From Massospora cicadina (taxonomy: Eukaryota; Entomophthoromycota; Entomophthoromycetes; Entomophthorales; Entomophthoraceae): 64,000 nucleotides of DNA. The notes below the pieces were generated by a model. That model had not been told where the DNA came from, did not search any database, and saw only the letters and a list, made by a program, of their open reading frames with translations. Positions within the stretch are counted from its first letter, which is position 1; each line of letters starts with the position of its first letter. The DNA lies in the NCBI GenBank assembly GCA_022478985.1, contig JAKSZP010000002.1, positions 186,001 to 250,000 on the forward strand, written 5' to 3'. The position numbers were made by a program, and so were the translations under genes. Of the stretch, positions 12,787-24,144 are shown piece by piece.

Positions 12787-12951
12787 TACACTAGAGCCCA
12801 TTTGGGGTGGTAAAGCACTGAGTTGCTGATACAGTGAACCATATAAAATTGCACACATCTGTAACTACAAGCTAAGGTGGGATAAAAGTTCTATAACAGG
12901 TTCAAGACCTGTTCTGGATAAGACAAATATTGTTTCCTACATCCTCACATA
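12787..12951 (+). ncRNA. tRNA-Ser-like sequence, possible SINE head
   Basis: GGTGGTAAAGC near 12,807-12,817 resembles a tRNA D-arm. CACTG (12,816-12,820) and CAGTG (12,832-12,836) pair around a loop containing TTGCTGA, which fits a GCT (serine) anticodon. At 12,895-12,913 AACAGG and CCTGTT pair around the 7-nt loop TTCAAGA, giving a textbook T-arm and the B-box GGTTCAAGACC. The spacer between the anticodon and T arms is about 58 nt, much longer than a serine variable arm, so this is not a working tRNA. It interrupts one unit of the tandem repeat. A SINE derived from tRNA-Ser is the likeliest reading. Confidence 0.35.
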
Positions 12952-12965
12952 TCATTATTCATTAC

Positions 12966-13001
12966 TTTTTTTTAGTACTAGATGGTCCCAACCCAAGGGG
13001 G
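12966..13001 (-). mobile_element. Mini-retroposon footprint m1 (36 nt)
   Basis: On the minus strand this reads CCCCC-TTGGGTTGGGACC-ATCTAGTACTA followed by eight A. It is flanked by TCATTATTCATTAC (12,952-12,965) and TCATTATTACATTAC (13,002-13,016), a direct repeat with a one-base indel. The shared 3' end, A-run and TSD mark a very short retroposed copy. It lies near the tRNA-Ser-like sequence. Confidence 0.8.
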
Positions 13002-14229
13002 TCATTATTACATTACTAAAATGATATTTCTAAGAAGCTGTTAGAATAAAATTTTTTGGAATTACATATATATTAAAAAGAATGATACTATATGGTTTTT
13101 TAATAAGCAAGTATAATATAAACTTGCTGATCACCTTTATACTCATAGCTATATATAATACCTTTAAAATAACAGTTATTTTATTGATAGATTATATATT
13201 AAACTAGCCAATTTTTTCCGTCTTAGCTTGGTTTATGAATTACCAGATGATTCTAATAAATTGTTTTAGTTAATATATTGGTAGATAGCCATCAATAAAC
13301 TGAAAAACTCCAAACTATTAGTTTACTAGATTATTGCCCATTTACTTAAACTGATTGCATTAACAAACTAACCAAAAACAACTAAACACTAATAATATAA
13401 TAAGTTGTTGAAATTATAAAAAAACTAAAAACTACTTATCAAATCCTATGAAAAATAAATTATATGACCACTACAAAAACACTCAGTTATAGATGATAAG
13501 ATTACTTTTAGAATCTTATATATTTTAAATCTTGTATATATATCTTTTATTTATTAATATTTGTATTTTAGAAATAGTCCATTACCATTCCTAAAAGATA
13601 TTATTTGTTCCTAGTTTGGAGATTTTGGCTTAGTTTATCTTGAGATAGTATGTCTCATATATAGATACATACAATGGTTTTAGTTATATAAAGGCTTTTA
13701 GCCTTATCTTTGTTTATATACTGTTTTACCCAACATTGCTGTAGGTTTAAGATTTACCAGATGATACTAATGAACTAGTTTTTTATTGCTATATATGCTA
13801 ATAATAAGTAGTAAAGAAATCTAACAAGTCAATACAAAACCACTAATCTATCAGCAAAAAATAATTGAATCTATCAAATTAACTAAACCATCAACAACTT
13901 ACTTGAAACCATTGAGTCCATTAAATAAAATCAAAAGCACCAACCACTTAATCAAAATAAATTAAACATATTTAATCAACTAGACCATCAACCACTCAGC
14001 CAAAAAAACTCACAATTATTACACTTATACAACAAAGAAAACTCAAACTGCCAACTGCTTACGTAAAACCTATAAAGCTAATATTTTAACAAATAATACC
14101 AAAACGCTCAGACATAATGATATAATATTACCATCATAAACTACTATTTTAGATCTTATATATATTTACTATTAAATCATTATATTTTAGAAATAGTTAT
14201 TAATTCTAGACAAGAGTATATGACTAAAG

Positions 14230-15030
14230 ATGGTGCACTTAAGTATGGGGTTGGTGAAAAAACAGGAAATCTAAATTAAGCCCTTCAAACAGATAGAACC
14301 AAAGAAATGCCTATCCAACCATGCATGAGGGGGAAGGGGGTTGGGCGCTTCCTCAGCAGCTGAGACCTTGAAGTATATGCAAATCATGGCATAGAGCAGT
14401 GGAGTGGAAGTGTAAGTCCGGTGGAGAACCCCCTGAACCTCAACCCTGAGTAAGTTTCTGTTCTGCATGAAGAAGAAGGTGAAGAAGGCACCCATACTTT
14501 CTGTGTCTTAGGGATTTTTAGCACATTTAGTGGATGAAAGGTGGGTGACATCATGCCAATTAAAGTTTCCCTCTTTCCTCCATGCCTCACCACCCAAGAG
14601 TTGGTGCAGCAAATTGGGTAGATTCTTTAGTTGGGTGCAGTAAAAAGCCACCACCAGTGGGAAATCAGTAGCATCTCTGTCCCTTGACAATCCAAGATCC
14701 CAATGAGGAGGATCTTAATATAGATAACTCAAGTTCCAGCATAATTGAGTCATCTGCGGTACACTTGGATTCAAAGCCTGCCAATGTGCTTCTCTTCCCC
14801 TGGATAAGGTGAGCCTGATCCCAGCAAGGTTCAGGAACATTAAATCCTTTCATTACCCAATATGGAAACCCATATGTGGCAAGGCTATGGGTGTATCCAG
14901 TACCCACCAGATAAAGTCATTTATATGCCAAGCAGAATTTTACTGGGAGGAAAAATTTGGTGAAATTGAGTGGAAGTCGGCGGCCAGGATGAGTTTGCAT
15001 AGTGCCATGAAATACTTGAAATATTGATCC
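14230..15030 (-). other. GC-richer island, no recognised gene
   Basis: This 0.8-kb block has clearly higher GC than its AT-rich flanks and a run of overlapping minus-strand frames (14,665-14,907, 14,508-14,690, 14,384-14,593, 14,271-14,495), as expected for one coding sequence broken by frameshifts. The upstream frame contains YGFPYWVMKGFNVPEPCW. I recognise no domain and see no matching copy elsewhere in the window. It could be a captured or decaying host gene or part of an unrelated transposon. Confidence 0.4.
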
Positions 15031-15039
15031 ACTGGAATC

Positions 15040-16050
15040 AAATGGTACCATGTTATCTTCAGTTTATGCAAAATGTGTTTATTCCCCAAGCCCTCAGCAG
15101 TTAATAAAACTGCCCCTCACAAGTACAGTTTTCAGTCATTTTTAAAATTTTTTGTTACAATATACAAATATCTGTGCAGAATCTTAGTTTAAATTACATA
15201 GTATAACTGCTAGCCCGCACAATAGGTGCCATGTCCCCAGTCTAGAAAATGACTGGTCCATAGTGGCCATAATCACACATTGCGCCATATCTTTAAATGA
15301 GATTTCCTTATAGTGGCCTCTATAGGCTTCTACAATTTTATTTATGTATGGCATCAGGATGTGACCTTACTTTCTGGATATTCTTTCTCATCAATAGGTA
15401 AACTATTGCAACCTTTCCATGCGCATATCAAACCATGTCACCAGAGTAGCTTTGAGACTTTCTATGGACTTAAAAGAAACAAAAACGGCGGAATCTGCAG
15501 CCACTAATGTTACCACGGCGTGGTTGTTGGTAGGTATGATAATAACGTTGATCATTAGTTGCTGAATCTAACTATTTAACACCATGCCTGCTATCATATC
15601 ATATAGATGGGCTTCCCTCCGGCATTTTAGTTTACATTATGGGTGTTTACTCACCCCAAACCTGGAAGGCTAGTCTCAACTTTATTATCTGGCTACAAGA
15701 CATAATTGACCAACCACTAGTTTCTGACATTCCACCCTTCTGCTAGAAGTAGTTCATGCAATAGTATCATTATACCACATGAACCTGCAATATGTGTTTA
15801 GTTTTGTCTCTTTTTTATAGTCAGTTGGTGCTTTTTCAGGTGCTTACAAATGGTAGTGGTAGAATTCCTGACCCAATATTTCATCCCGCAGGATTCAGTT
15901 CTAGTTATACCACCTCAGGGAGGTGAATTCATCCGCTCTTTCAATTGAATCGTGAACTAGGTTTTGGACGCCCTCACCGAGTTGCAGGTGCTGTTTTAAG
16001 CCTATATGGCGTATTCATCCTCCCTGATAAATGCACAGTGGAGTTTATCT
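15040..16050. other. Unassigned stretch left of the Gy-C LTR
   Basis: Only short, motif-free frames (for example 15,313-15,507 on the plus strand). Near 15,850-15,990 a plus-strand frame reads QYFIPQDSVLVIPPQGGEFI, which I cannot assign. Probably older transposon debris. Confidence 0.3.
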
Positions 16051-16059
16051 CTATTAAAT

Positions 16060-16560
16060 TCAGTGTAGGGAGATGTTATCATTTGGTGTGCAGGTTTTTG
16101 CATTTGGACATCCAAAAGTGAGTTTTTACTCCTTTGATTACACTGTTCTTGGTGTAACATTTCTCTAGATGATTCCAAAGTTCAAAAGTAGGCAAAAAGC
16201 TGTAAACTAGTAAAGAGTTTAAAAAATGAAAAATTATGAGCCGAGATATACTACTATATTGAGTTAGAAAGCGTCAGTAAACATAGGGCTTGCGGGGACT
16301 TGGTGCCTCAGGGACCACATGGCCAGGTATAAAATTGATCTTTTACACCTTCTGGATTGACTTACTAGTTGGTGACCCCATTGTTCTGCTTTGTCCTCAT
16401 GACCTCAGTGGTGGGTGTTGCGCCTTTTGAGGTTCAGGAAGAAGGAAAAGGGTTCCTTGAAGTCGTCTTAATCAAATTTTGTGTGTGTGATGCTTTCTGA
16501 TTGACTTTCATATTGGTGTCTTCATATCATTGGATCAAGGGTCAACTTAAAGTGTCTGAT
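16060..16560 (-). repeat. Gy-C 3' LTR remnant
   Basis: This stretch is similar along most of its length to 39,178-39,570, sharing landmarks such as TTCTTGGTGYAAC, AAAGCTGTAAACWAGTRAAGAGTTT, TTAGTTAGAAAGCG, the GTCCTCATGAC block and GTGTGTGATGCTT. It lies just beyond the integrase end of the minus-strand pol, where a 3' LTR belongs. The exact edges and TG/CA termini could not be fixed, so the coordinates are approximate. Confidence 0.55.
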
Positions 16561-17099
16561 TTGAAAAAAGTGATTAAAAATCACTCATCTAAAATCCAAC
16601 AACACTTTCCTCAAGATCCTTCACAGGGAGTATAAAAGGAATTAACCATGTACTCAGTTAACCACTGTCCCCTGATTGACGTCAACACTGGAGTACTTCA
16701 AGTTAACCTTATGAATGACCACCAATGTCCAGATAAAATGAAGTTGAGCTTTTTTTGTCAAATTCCAGGTCAATGTTGATAAAAAGAATGAGGTCACTTA
16801 ATTAAATATTAGTAAAGATGGTATAGTAAAACTATATTTGGGATTTCTCCTTTTCTGTGGTGGTGACAATGCCTTGAGTGACTAGGGCTTAAAGCTGGAA
16901 AATTTCATTAACTCATAGTTAATTAGCTCTCAGGTATGGGGGTAATAATCTAGGGGAATGAAAATTTCATTATCTAACTCATAGTAAATTTGGACTCTGG
17001 TAATTGGGATGAGCACGCCCATATAATTCTGTATAAGGAAACATCTTGACAATTCAATTTTAGCTTATTTGATAAATAAGCAATGCTCTAGGTAAATAA

Positions 17100-17430
17100 T
17101 TATTCCAGCAAGTCAATTAAAGGCGGCTAATTACAAGATAGAGATGAGGGTTCCATTGACTCATTCCACCGCCCCATTGGTCAAGGGATGGTAATGGGTG
17201 GTGAAACTCTAATTAGTTCTAAAAAGTACAGTTACTTTTGGTCTACCTGAGAGGTATGATTTAGTACATTGTCCGAAATTAAAGTTTGTGGGCATCCATG
17301 ATATGTGAAAACGGATTTGATAAGAAATAGAGCCAAGGATTTAGCATTGGAAGCAGGGATAGAAAATTTCTTGATGCATAAGGTCAAATGGTCCATGTCT
17401 AAGAGGATATATTTACAGCCATGCAATATG
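17100..17430 (-). pseudogene. Gy-C integrase core remnant
   Basis: The open frame at 17,426-17,232 contains CKYILLDMDHLTLCIKKF and LIKSVFTYHGCPQTLISDN, matching the integrase core block between the two catalytic Asp residues and ending in the second-Asp motif (ISDN for ISDRG). Beyond it, near 17,180, a shifted frame gives the region of the usual PYHPQTNG motif, decayed. In a live element this enzyme inserts the cDNA. It sits between the RNase H remnant (18.5-18.8 kb) and the LTR remnant at 16 kb. Confidence 0.75.
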
Positions 17431-18493
17431 GATGGAATAGGGTCTACTAAATCAATGCTAATGACATTAAAAGGACCTGACGGGGCAACAATAGATTGCT
17501 GATATAAAGGACTGGCTCAATCTTAGGATTAGCATGTTATAAATGCTTCCAGGACCTCTTGAATGGCTTCTACCATTCGTCTCAGTATCATCACCTTTTT
17601 AGCCAATTGTGAGTCCACTTCACTGCCCCAAGTCCCTCAGTCACATGCCCTTCTGGAATAATTTAATTTTAATAAGAAGGGAAGATATAGATGAGCCATT
17701 TATTATTAACATTCTTAACCCCTTGATATACAATGACGTCTGGGAGACGTCATTCATTTCATGTGCCATTGTAGACTTTGATATCTCTGAAACATCAAGA
17801 ACTATCTTTGGCAAACATTAACAGTATATTTATTAGATTTTTTAACTGTTTCAGTTGTGCATCGATGCTATTTTGTTTAAAATGCTTTCTCCTATCAACA
17901 GTACCAATAAACAAAATCTCATTGACAAACCAGTAAACAAAGCACAATGAAAATGGTATCAGTATAGCACTCGCATGCCAAATGCCATAGTACATATTTG
18001 ATTTTAGTAAAAATTAGAAAAAGTCCTCCCAATATGTCTGAGTTGAATGTATTATATGAAAGTGACGATTAAAATATATCAGGATAATCTAGTGATGATA
18101 ATGAGATTGAAAATTTTCATCAAAGTTTTAAATGGTATTCTATGGACATGTCAACGCACATTTTAATTGTATGTCAAGGGGTTAAAAAAATTTATTCCTT
18201 GGTCAGTGTATAGGTAATTTTTAGAGATCTTTTTAAATCTCATGATTTTTTTTACTCCTATCGTTCTGGACAGCTAATCAGATTATAAAGTCAATACTTT
18301 GAAATCAAAGCAGCCAGTACTGGCATCCCAGAGAGACCATCAGTGTTTTGTGAATTGCTCCTATGCAGCAGAATATAGTGAAATTGTAGTTCTGAAGCCT
18401 TGGGACCAAAAGGCTAACCAGACATCTAAGTCCTTCATTTGCTGCATCCATCATATTGAGGAATGGTCAGTGAAATAATGAGTGGAGTTAATG

Positions 18494-18790
18494 TTACAGA
18501 GATAGGGCCAGAAGTGCTTTATTTGCTAACAAAACAGCCAGGCACTCCCATTCTTTGACGCTATATTTACTTTTGGCCTTGTTCAGGGTCTTCCTAAGAT
18601 AGGTTACTGGATGGTAGATCTTATTTTTATCATAATGGCTAGGATGGCCCAATGGTGACATCATGCACATCTGTGAATAGCAAGAAGTGTCAATTGAAAA
18701 GCATATGAATACAAATGGGTTTAGTGAAAAGAGCAGTTTGAAACGAATAAAACGCCTATTATTATTACGGCTTCCACCCAAAGGGCACAC
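18494..18790 (-). pseudogene. Gy-C RNase H remnant
   Basis: The frame contains HPVTYLRKTLNKAKSKYSVK followed by EWECLAVLLA, which corresponds to the conserved Gypsy RNase H block (SRTLxxAExxYxxxEKECLAVV). Surrounding frames are broken. It continues the RT remnant at 19.25-19.45 kb and precedes the integrase, all on the minus strand. The region 17,795-17,995 between them has an open frame with no motif I can name, probably the connection/linker region. Confidence 0.75.
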
Positions 18791-19250
18791 TTTTTTGCAA
18801 GAGATAGAACAGGGGCTCGTCTATGTTGGCAAACTAAGGTATAAATTGAAATTTATAGCCCACCATGCCCAGTCATACCATAAAATCCTATGACTTTGGG
18901 GGCGTGACATCTTTCTTAATAGCGTTAACTTTTCTGGGATGGGATGGATACCATCTTTTGAGAACTTAAGCCTAAGGAATTCTATATCTGATTCTAAGAA
19001 AGAGCACTTTAAAGGTTCAAGTTTTTAAAAGCCTTTTTAAGCCTTTTGAAAACTTTCTGGAGACGTTTTATATGGTTGTTGAAGGTTCTCAAAAGATGGT
19101 GACATTTTCAAGTTATATGAGGACACAGGGTGACATTAAATCCTTAGTATCCCATCATGACGCGTTGAAAGGCGGCTGACGCGTTGCAAAGCCCTGGGGC
19201 ATACTTGTGGGTATGTTTAGACCCTTGTTGACTATAAGTGCATATCTGGC

Positions 19251-19857
19251 TTAATCTTTAAGAGCATGCTCTACTTGACAATATCTGCTAATGAGATCCA
19301 TCGTGAAGAAGTATTGTGACCCAGTAATCGAGTGGAGTGTCATTAATTTGAGGTAGGAATAACTGTTTTCTTGGTGATAGATTTGAGCTATCAGTAGTCC
19401 ATTACCAGTGACAGCTTCCATCTTTTTTCCAAACTGCGAGGAGGTGGAGGCCAAAGAACTTAAAAAGGCACCAATAGCCCAGATTCATAGTTCCTTGAGC
19501 TCACCGCCATCTGGGTTTCTTAAACTTTACTTTTTTGGTAGAGTGGGACCAAATGAAAGGAGCATCCTCAGTCTCCACATGATGTAGAACCCTACTCAGG
19601 TTCAAAAAGCATAGGTGGTGGTCGAGAAAAAGTCTGAGTACTCCTCCAATAATTCCATAACATGTCTATGTTGTCACTAGTGAGCTCTTTCCCAATAAAT
19701 TGTTGACTAGAGACCCTGATGAGGGAAATTTTTCTCTCTCTTTGCAACTCTGTTGCAACATATTTGATTCAAGTCTATGTAAGTTTGATAATCTCTTTGA
19801 GGAGATTAGTGTGCACACAATGTCAGGTAGCAGTTGGCCAATCAAAGTAAAGGGCAC
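19251..19857 (-). pseudogene. Gy-C reverse transcriptase N-terminal remnant
   Basis: Frame 19,454-19,251 contains ITGSQYFFTMDLISRYCQV, the Gypsy RT block around the first catalytic Asp (FxxxDLxSGYxQ), with GNGLLIAQIYHQ upstream where the KDGSxRxCxDYR block is expected. Frame 19,857-19,666 contains PFTLIGQLLPDIVCTLISS, which looks like the segment before the RT. The two are out of frame with each other. The missing N-terminal part lies across two LINE insertions, with the protease of probably the same element at 30.8-31.0 kb. Confidence 0.7.
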
Positions 19858-20045
19858 AGGCGCGGACCTGCACCATTAAAATTTTGCAAACGCCCTGGCA
19901 AAACTGGCGCCCTCAATAAAACAAATAAAAAACCAGCATGAAGTATCTCCCCAGAGAGTTTGGCCTGGCAAACAAAATGTAACCAGTTTATCAATATTCC
20001 ACATTCCTAGCCCCTGTCATCAGTAGAGCATGAGGTTCGAGTATT

Positions 20046-23000
20046 CCTAGATATACAACAAATGGCGCTTTGGGAAAAGTTTTGTGGATATGTACACACT
20101 CATTTCCTGATTACAGTGTACATTGTACTGCACTCCATGCCCTGAGGTTGGTTGGATCTTGGGCTCAAAAAAACCAATTTTTTATTCAGGAGTACACGAC
20201 TGGAGATGATGCACTTGAGGTATGGGATAGGCGAGTAAATGAGAATATTTTAAAGGGGTATAAATGGAGTGGTTTGGTGCTATTTACACAGCCTTGGCAT
20301 CGCGACTTGTTGTGATTTACTGTTGGAAGGAGACCTCAGTTGCCTTGGGTAATCTGGGCTTTCCATAAACATGTTCGTTGCACCATGGAAATTTTGAACA
20401 TGTGTGAGATGGTTCAATATGCTGCTCGCGCATGCTGTTTTGGTAAAATGGCATCCTCAAACAGCCAGTAGTCAAAGAATTTGTTCAGACTAAAGCTTAA
20501 GTTACTGATGGCTTTAGCTGGGTCAAACCCTTGTGGGCTTTCAGTGGCGGCAACCCAGTTACTATGAATAGCCCATAATGCTAAAATGAAAATTATCTTA
20601 ATACAATCAAGGTCACAATGCCTTGACCTGGCCTGAAAGAGCCAGTCCTCAGCTATGTGGTTGGTATTTGTGGATCGTAGCTGTGCTAAGCACACCACTT
20701 CTTCACAGACTCTTACCACTGTTTTACATGAAACATGTCTGTGGAGCAGCGAATCTTTCTTTGCTGCACAATGTGCACAGCCTGTGCGTGGCGTTTGAGC
20801 GCTCCCCTGTCTAAAAAAGTAGTTTAGCAACTCTCCAATGCAGAGTTGTAATTTTGTGGTGGAGTAGAGGCTCACTCAATATTCTCCAAATTGTATTACA
20901 GAGTTTGGTAGAGTAACATATTCCCCAGAAATACAGCGCTGGGATTGGCTGGATGCTTGGGCCCTCAAAATTCACATTGGCTGGTGGCGTTGGGTGCCAA
21001 TCAAGTTTTAGAATTTTTTATTTTCACCCACGGCATGTTTTATGAGGTTCAAGTTTGATTATTGGTTCTATTTTTATATTTTAAAATATCAGAGCATCGC
21101 CTTGGCCTCAGATATCACGTCTTATGGCCCTACTAACCCAAGGTGTGAACCTAGGTAATTGAATAGGGTGGTTGGGGATCCTGGGTTCCTGAGAGCTAAG
21201 TTTCTAGCTATCTGGGTCCTTGCTGCCGATGCCAATGGAGGCGGACTCCCTTATTGTGAGGTCGCTGCACTGATCCATTTTCATGAATATGTTCACAGCA
21301 TTGCGTTCAGGGTCTTTTAGCCCAATCTCACCTTCAGAAGTTTGTTCCCTTAGTGTGGTGATCCTGGCTGTGGGGATTCATGAGCCACAAAACCATGGTT
21401 GTAGAATTGATGTGAGTTTTTTTGAAATTGCTAAAGGCGATAGCATGCACAGGGTACCAAATTTTTGAGAAGAGCATAGTGCTGGCAAGGTGACATTTTC
21501 CAGCCAGAGATGTCTTTCTGGACTTCCACCTTTCCACTGTCCTTTTGATATCCTGAAGTAGCTTCTCTTCCACCTCAGGAGTAGCTATACCTCCACTTGT
21601 GATGGGGACCCCTAGGTTTGATGGGTTCCTTTTGGGCAAGGCATCTGAAAGGGTGGTTAAACAAAGATGTATTTTTACACTTCTTCATTTTGGTTTTTTT
21701 GGAACCTTTATTTTTGTCATCTTGTTTTTAGGGCCTGGGCGCTTAGCATCTGATAGCAACAAGGCTTTGGATTTGGTTTTGTTGAGTTTGGCTTGTGAGG
21801 ATTTACATATAGGCTGATTATCTTCTCTACCTTTTTGGAATCCGTCTTGGAGGAGACCCCTACCACACAGTCATCTAAAAAGGCCAAAACTTATGTGTCT
21901 ATTTCCCCTTGCACTTAATGCCATATAACTGTTTCTCCATCACCTGTAAAGGGTTAATTGTGAGGTTGTACAAGATAGGGCTAAGTGGGTCCCCTTGAAG
22001 GAGGCCTCTTTCTGGTTGACAGGAGGTGAAATAAATGCAGACCCTAGAACTGAGAAGATGAATATCAGCTGATGGTTCGCTATCCATGAGATAAAGGGTT
22101 TGGGGAAGCCCTGTTTGTGAAGTAATGCCGCCAAGTATTCCCAGTCAAGCTCTGTCATATGCCTTAGCTTGGTCTAGAAGGCAGAGTGTTCCCTTAGATG
22201 CTCCTCCCAGTGTGTTTGTTACTTGTTGATGTTGTCCCAAATGCTCTTCCCTGGAGTAAAACCATGCTGTAATGGGGCAATGCACTCCTTGGCTTTTTCT
22301 GAGAGACTCTTAGCCATTATCTTCATATTCGCGTTGATTAGAGATATTGGGCGCCAGTTGTTCAGGTCAGTACTGTCCCCTTTTTTGTGGAGAACTATGG
22401 TATAGGCTTCTGCGCTTCCTGGGATCATCCTCCATTATTGAAGACTTGAGTAAATAAAGATAGCATGGGCTTCTTTATTACTTCATAATGTGCTTTAGAG
22501 TACTAGTAGTGGATGCCATCTGGTCAGGGTGACTCGTTGGTAGGGAGCCTCCATAGAACCTATGCTAGCTCATCTCTGTTATAGGGTCAACAAGGTTGGC
22601 TAAATGCTTGTCATGGTTGGTAAAAAAATTGATGAAGTAGTTTTTGCAGCTTCCTCTGTTGGGGCTGCCTTATACAGTTCTTAGTAGTAGGAGTGTGTGA
22701 TTGGTGCTACCTCTTCTGGGTTGCTAGTGGTTTGGCCTTCGCATGTTTGGAGTTCAGTGAGATTGGCATTTTTAACCTCATTTTGTAAGTTTGATAGAAA
22801 AACTTGGATGGTCGGTCCCCTTGAACAGCCCATCTGGCCCCTGCTTGGAGGGCCTCCATGTGCATTTGGAGTTGTTTGTGTTTCTTGACAATTAGTGTCT
22901 GTTTCACCCAATCTCTAGCCCATTGTGGTGAGTGGCTTTGACAGGTGGGTATTTTTCCAGATGGTTTAATGTTCTCTGAGATTTGGAAGGTTCTGCTATA

Positions 23001-23960
23001 TCCTTCTTGTGCGACGGGATTCTGCATTGGCTGAGGAGAATAAAGAAGTTCATTTTTTAACCTTTGACACTGCTTCCATAAATTATCAAAGTCAGTGCAT
23101 TTGGCTAGTTCATCACCATGTCTTCTTGTCTGGTCTTCTACTTGGACCAGATTCACGTTCTTTGGCAGCATCATTTTCCAACGTTGGTTTTTGGATGGTT
23201 CTTCCTTTGATTGGATACTAATTTTCTCCATTATGTGGTCTGATAGATTAGTTCAATTGTTGCAAAATCTTCAACTTGTGATTCCAATGACACGGGTATG
23301 AGTATCCAATACAGTCTAGTGGCGGTAATTAGTTAAGTTCCTACAATATTTGGCCTTGTCATATTTGAAAAAGTATGATTCTGAGATTTGTTTAGCGTCT
23401 TGAAGACTTTTTGATGTCATTAATTGCTGTAATTGGTTTGATCCTATTGGTGGAGTTGTGACATTTGGCCATCTGTCACTAGTTCCGTCCAGCCAGCAAT
23501 TGAAGTCCCTTAGGTAAATCGTTTCTTCTAGAAGGTTCAAATCAATTTGGTTGCTCAAAAACTCTTCCCTTTTGTTCGCTTTAACAGGGGCATATACTGA
23601 AGCGTCCTGGTATGATTGGTTCCCCATTTGAAGGCCAGAACTAGAACCCTTCATTCCAAATGAGAGTGGTAGTTGGTGATTGTGATAGCAGCTGTTGCTT
23701 TGACTACAAATCCACAGAAGCTGGTCTAGAATGTTTGCAAAGGGAGAAAGAACCTGGACCACTCTTCCTCCTTTCCAGTGGTGCACTTGCTCTCCTGCGA
23801 AGTAAGCACATACACCGGTGGGTTTAGCAGGATCCCTCATTTCTTATCCAGGGACTTATTGGACGGAAGTCCTGCTATGTTGAGAGTCCCAATCGTTAGC
23901 AATCCCAGCACACCTGCTATGAATTCATAGGGACAGATTGAAACTGTGCAGCTGCGATAG
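20046..23960 (-). pseudogene. LINE L-2 ORF2 (endonuclease-RT-zinc finger), broken
   Basis: Successive minus-strand frames give the APE-type endonuclease (23,840-23,316, with CAYFAGEQVHHW and a DFNCWLDGTSDRW block), a linker (23,231-22,707), and RT blocks NNWRPISLINANMKI (22,428-22,219), LDWEYLAALL (22,158-21,940) and RGLLQGDPLSPILYN (22,087-21,899). The catalytic box reads FLDDC near 21,865-21,882 instead of FADD; both Asp residues remain. The thumb lies at 21,639-21,334 and a zinc finger with CAHC and a later H and C near 20,730-20,785. Several frameshifts separate the blocks, so the protein is not functional. Confidence 0.8.
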
Positions 23961-24144
23961 CTTGCTTGTGTCTAGACCTAGTTATAGGACCCTTGTAAAT
24001 GGTTTGGGCTTGTGGTGTGCTTGTTTGCTATTCTGGTGGCCCAGAGTTCCGATTTGGGTTCTCCATGCAGAGAGCACTGTTGTCCTCCATTCCGTTGAGG
24101 GTTGAGAAACTGTTCGCTTGTGAAATGAGTTTGTTGGCTGGTAC

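Larger units (their letters stand above)
10020..14200. repeat. AT-rich tandem repeat, about four ~650-bp units
   Basis: The motif AAAACRCTCAG recurs near 10,388, 12,595, 13,476 and 14,101, each time after a C-poor, A-rich stretch full of ACCA/AACT words and before an ATATATTTT-rich block. Removing the 1.5-kb LINE from the first interval and about 0.23 kb of foreign sequence from the second leaves spacings of roughly 680, 650 and 625 bp. A second landmark, ACCAGATGATWCTAA, occurs near 13,242 and 13,755, with a weaker form near 12,263. The copies are well diverged. It looks like a short satellite-type array or repeats inside a larger element; I cannot tell which. Confidence 0.6.

Noticed and set aside
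22495..22525. AGAGTACTAGTAGTGGATGCCATCTGG, resembling the m 3' end
   Set aside because: No A- or T-run, no direct repeats, and it is in line with the coding sequence of LINE L-2 ORF2, so the resemblance is chance.
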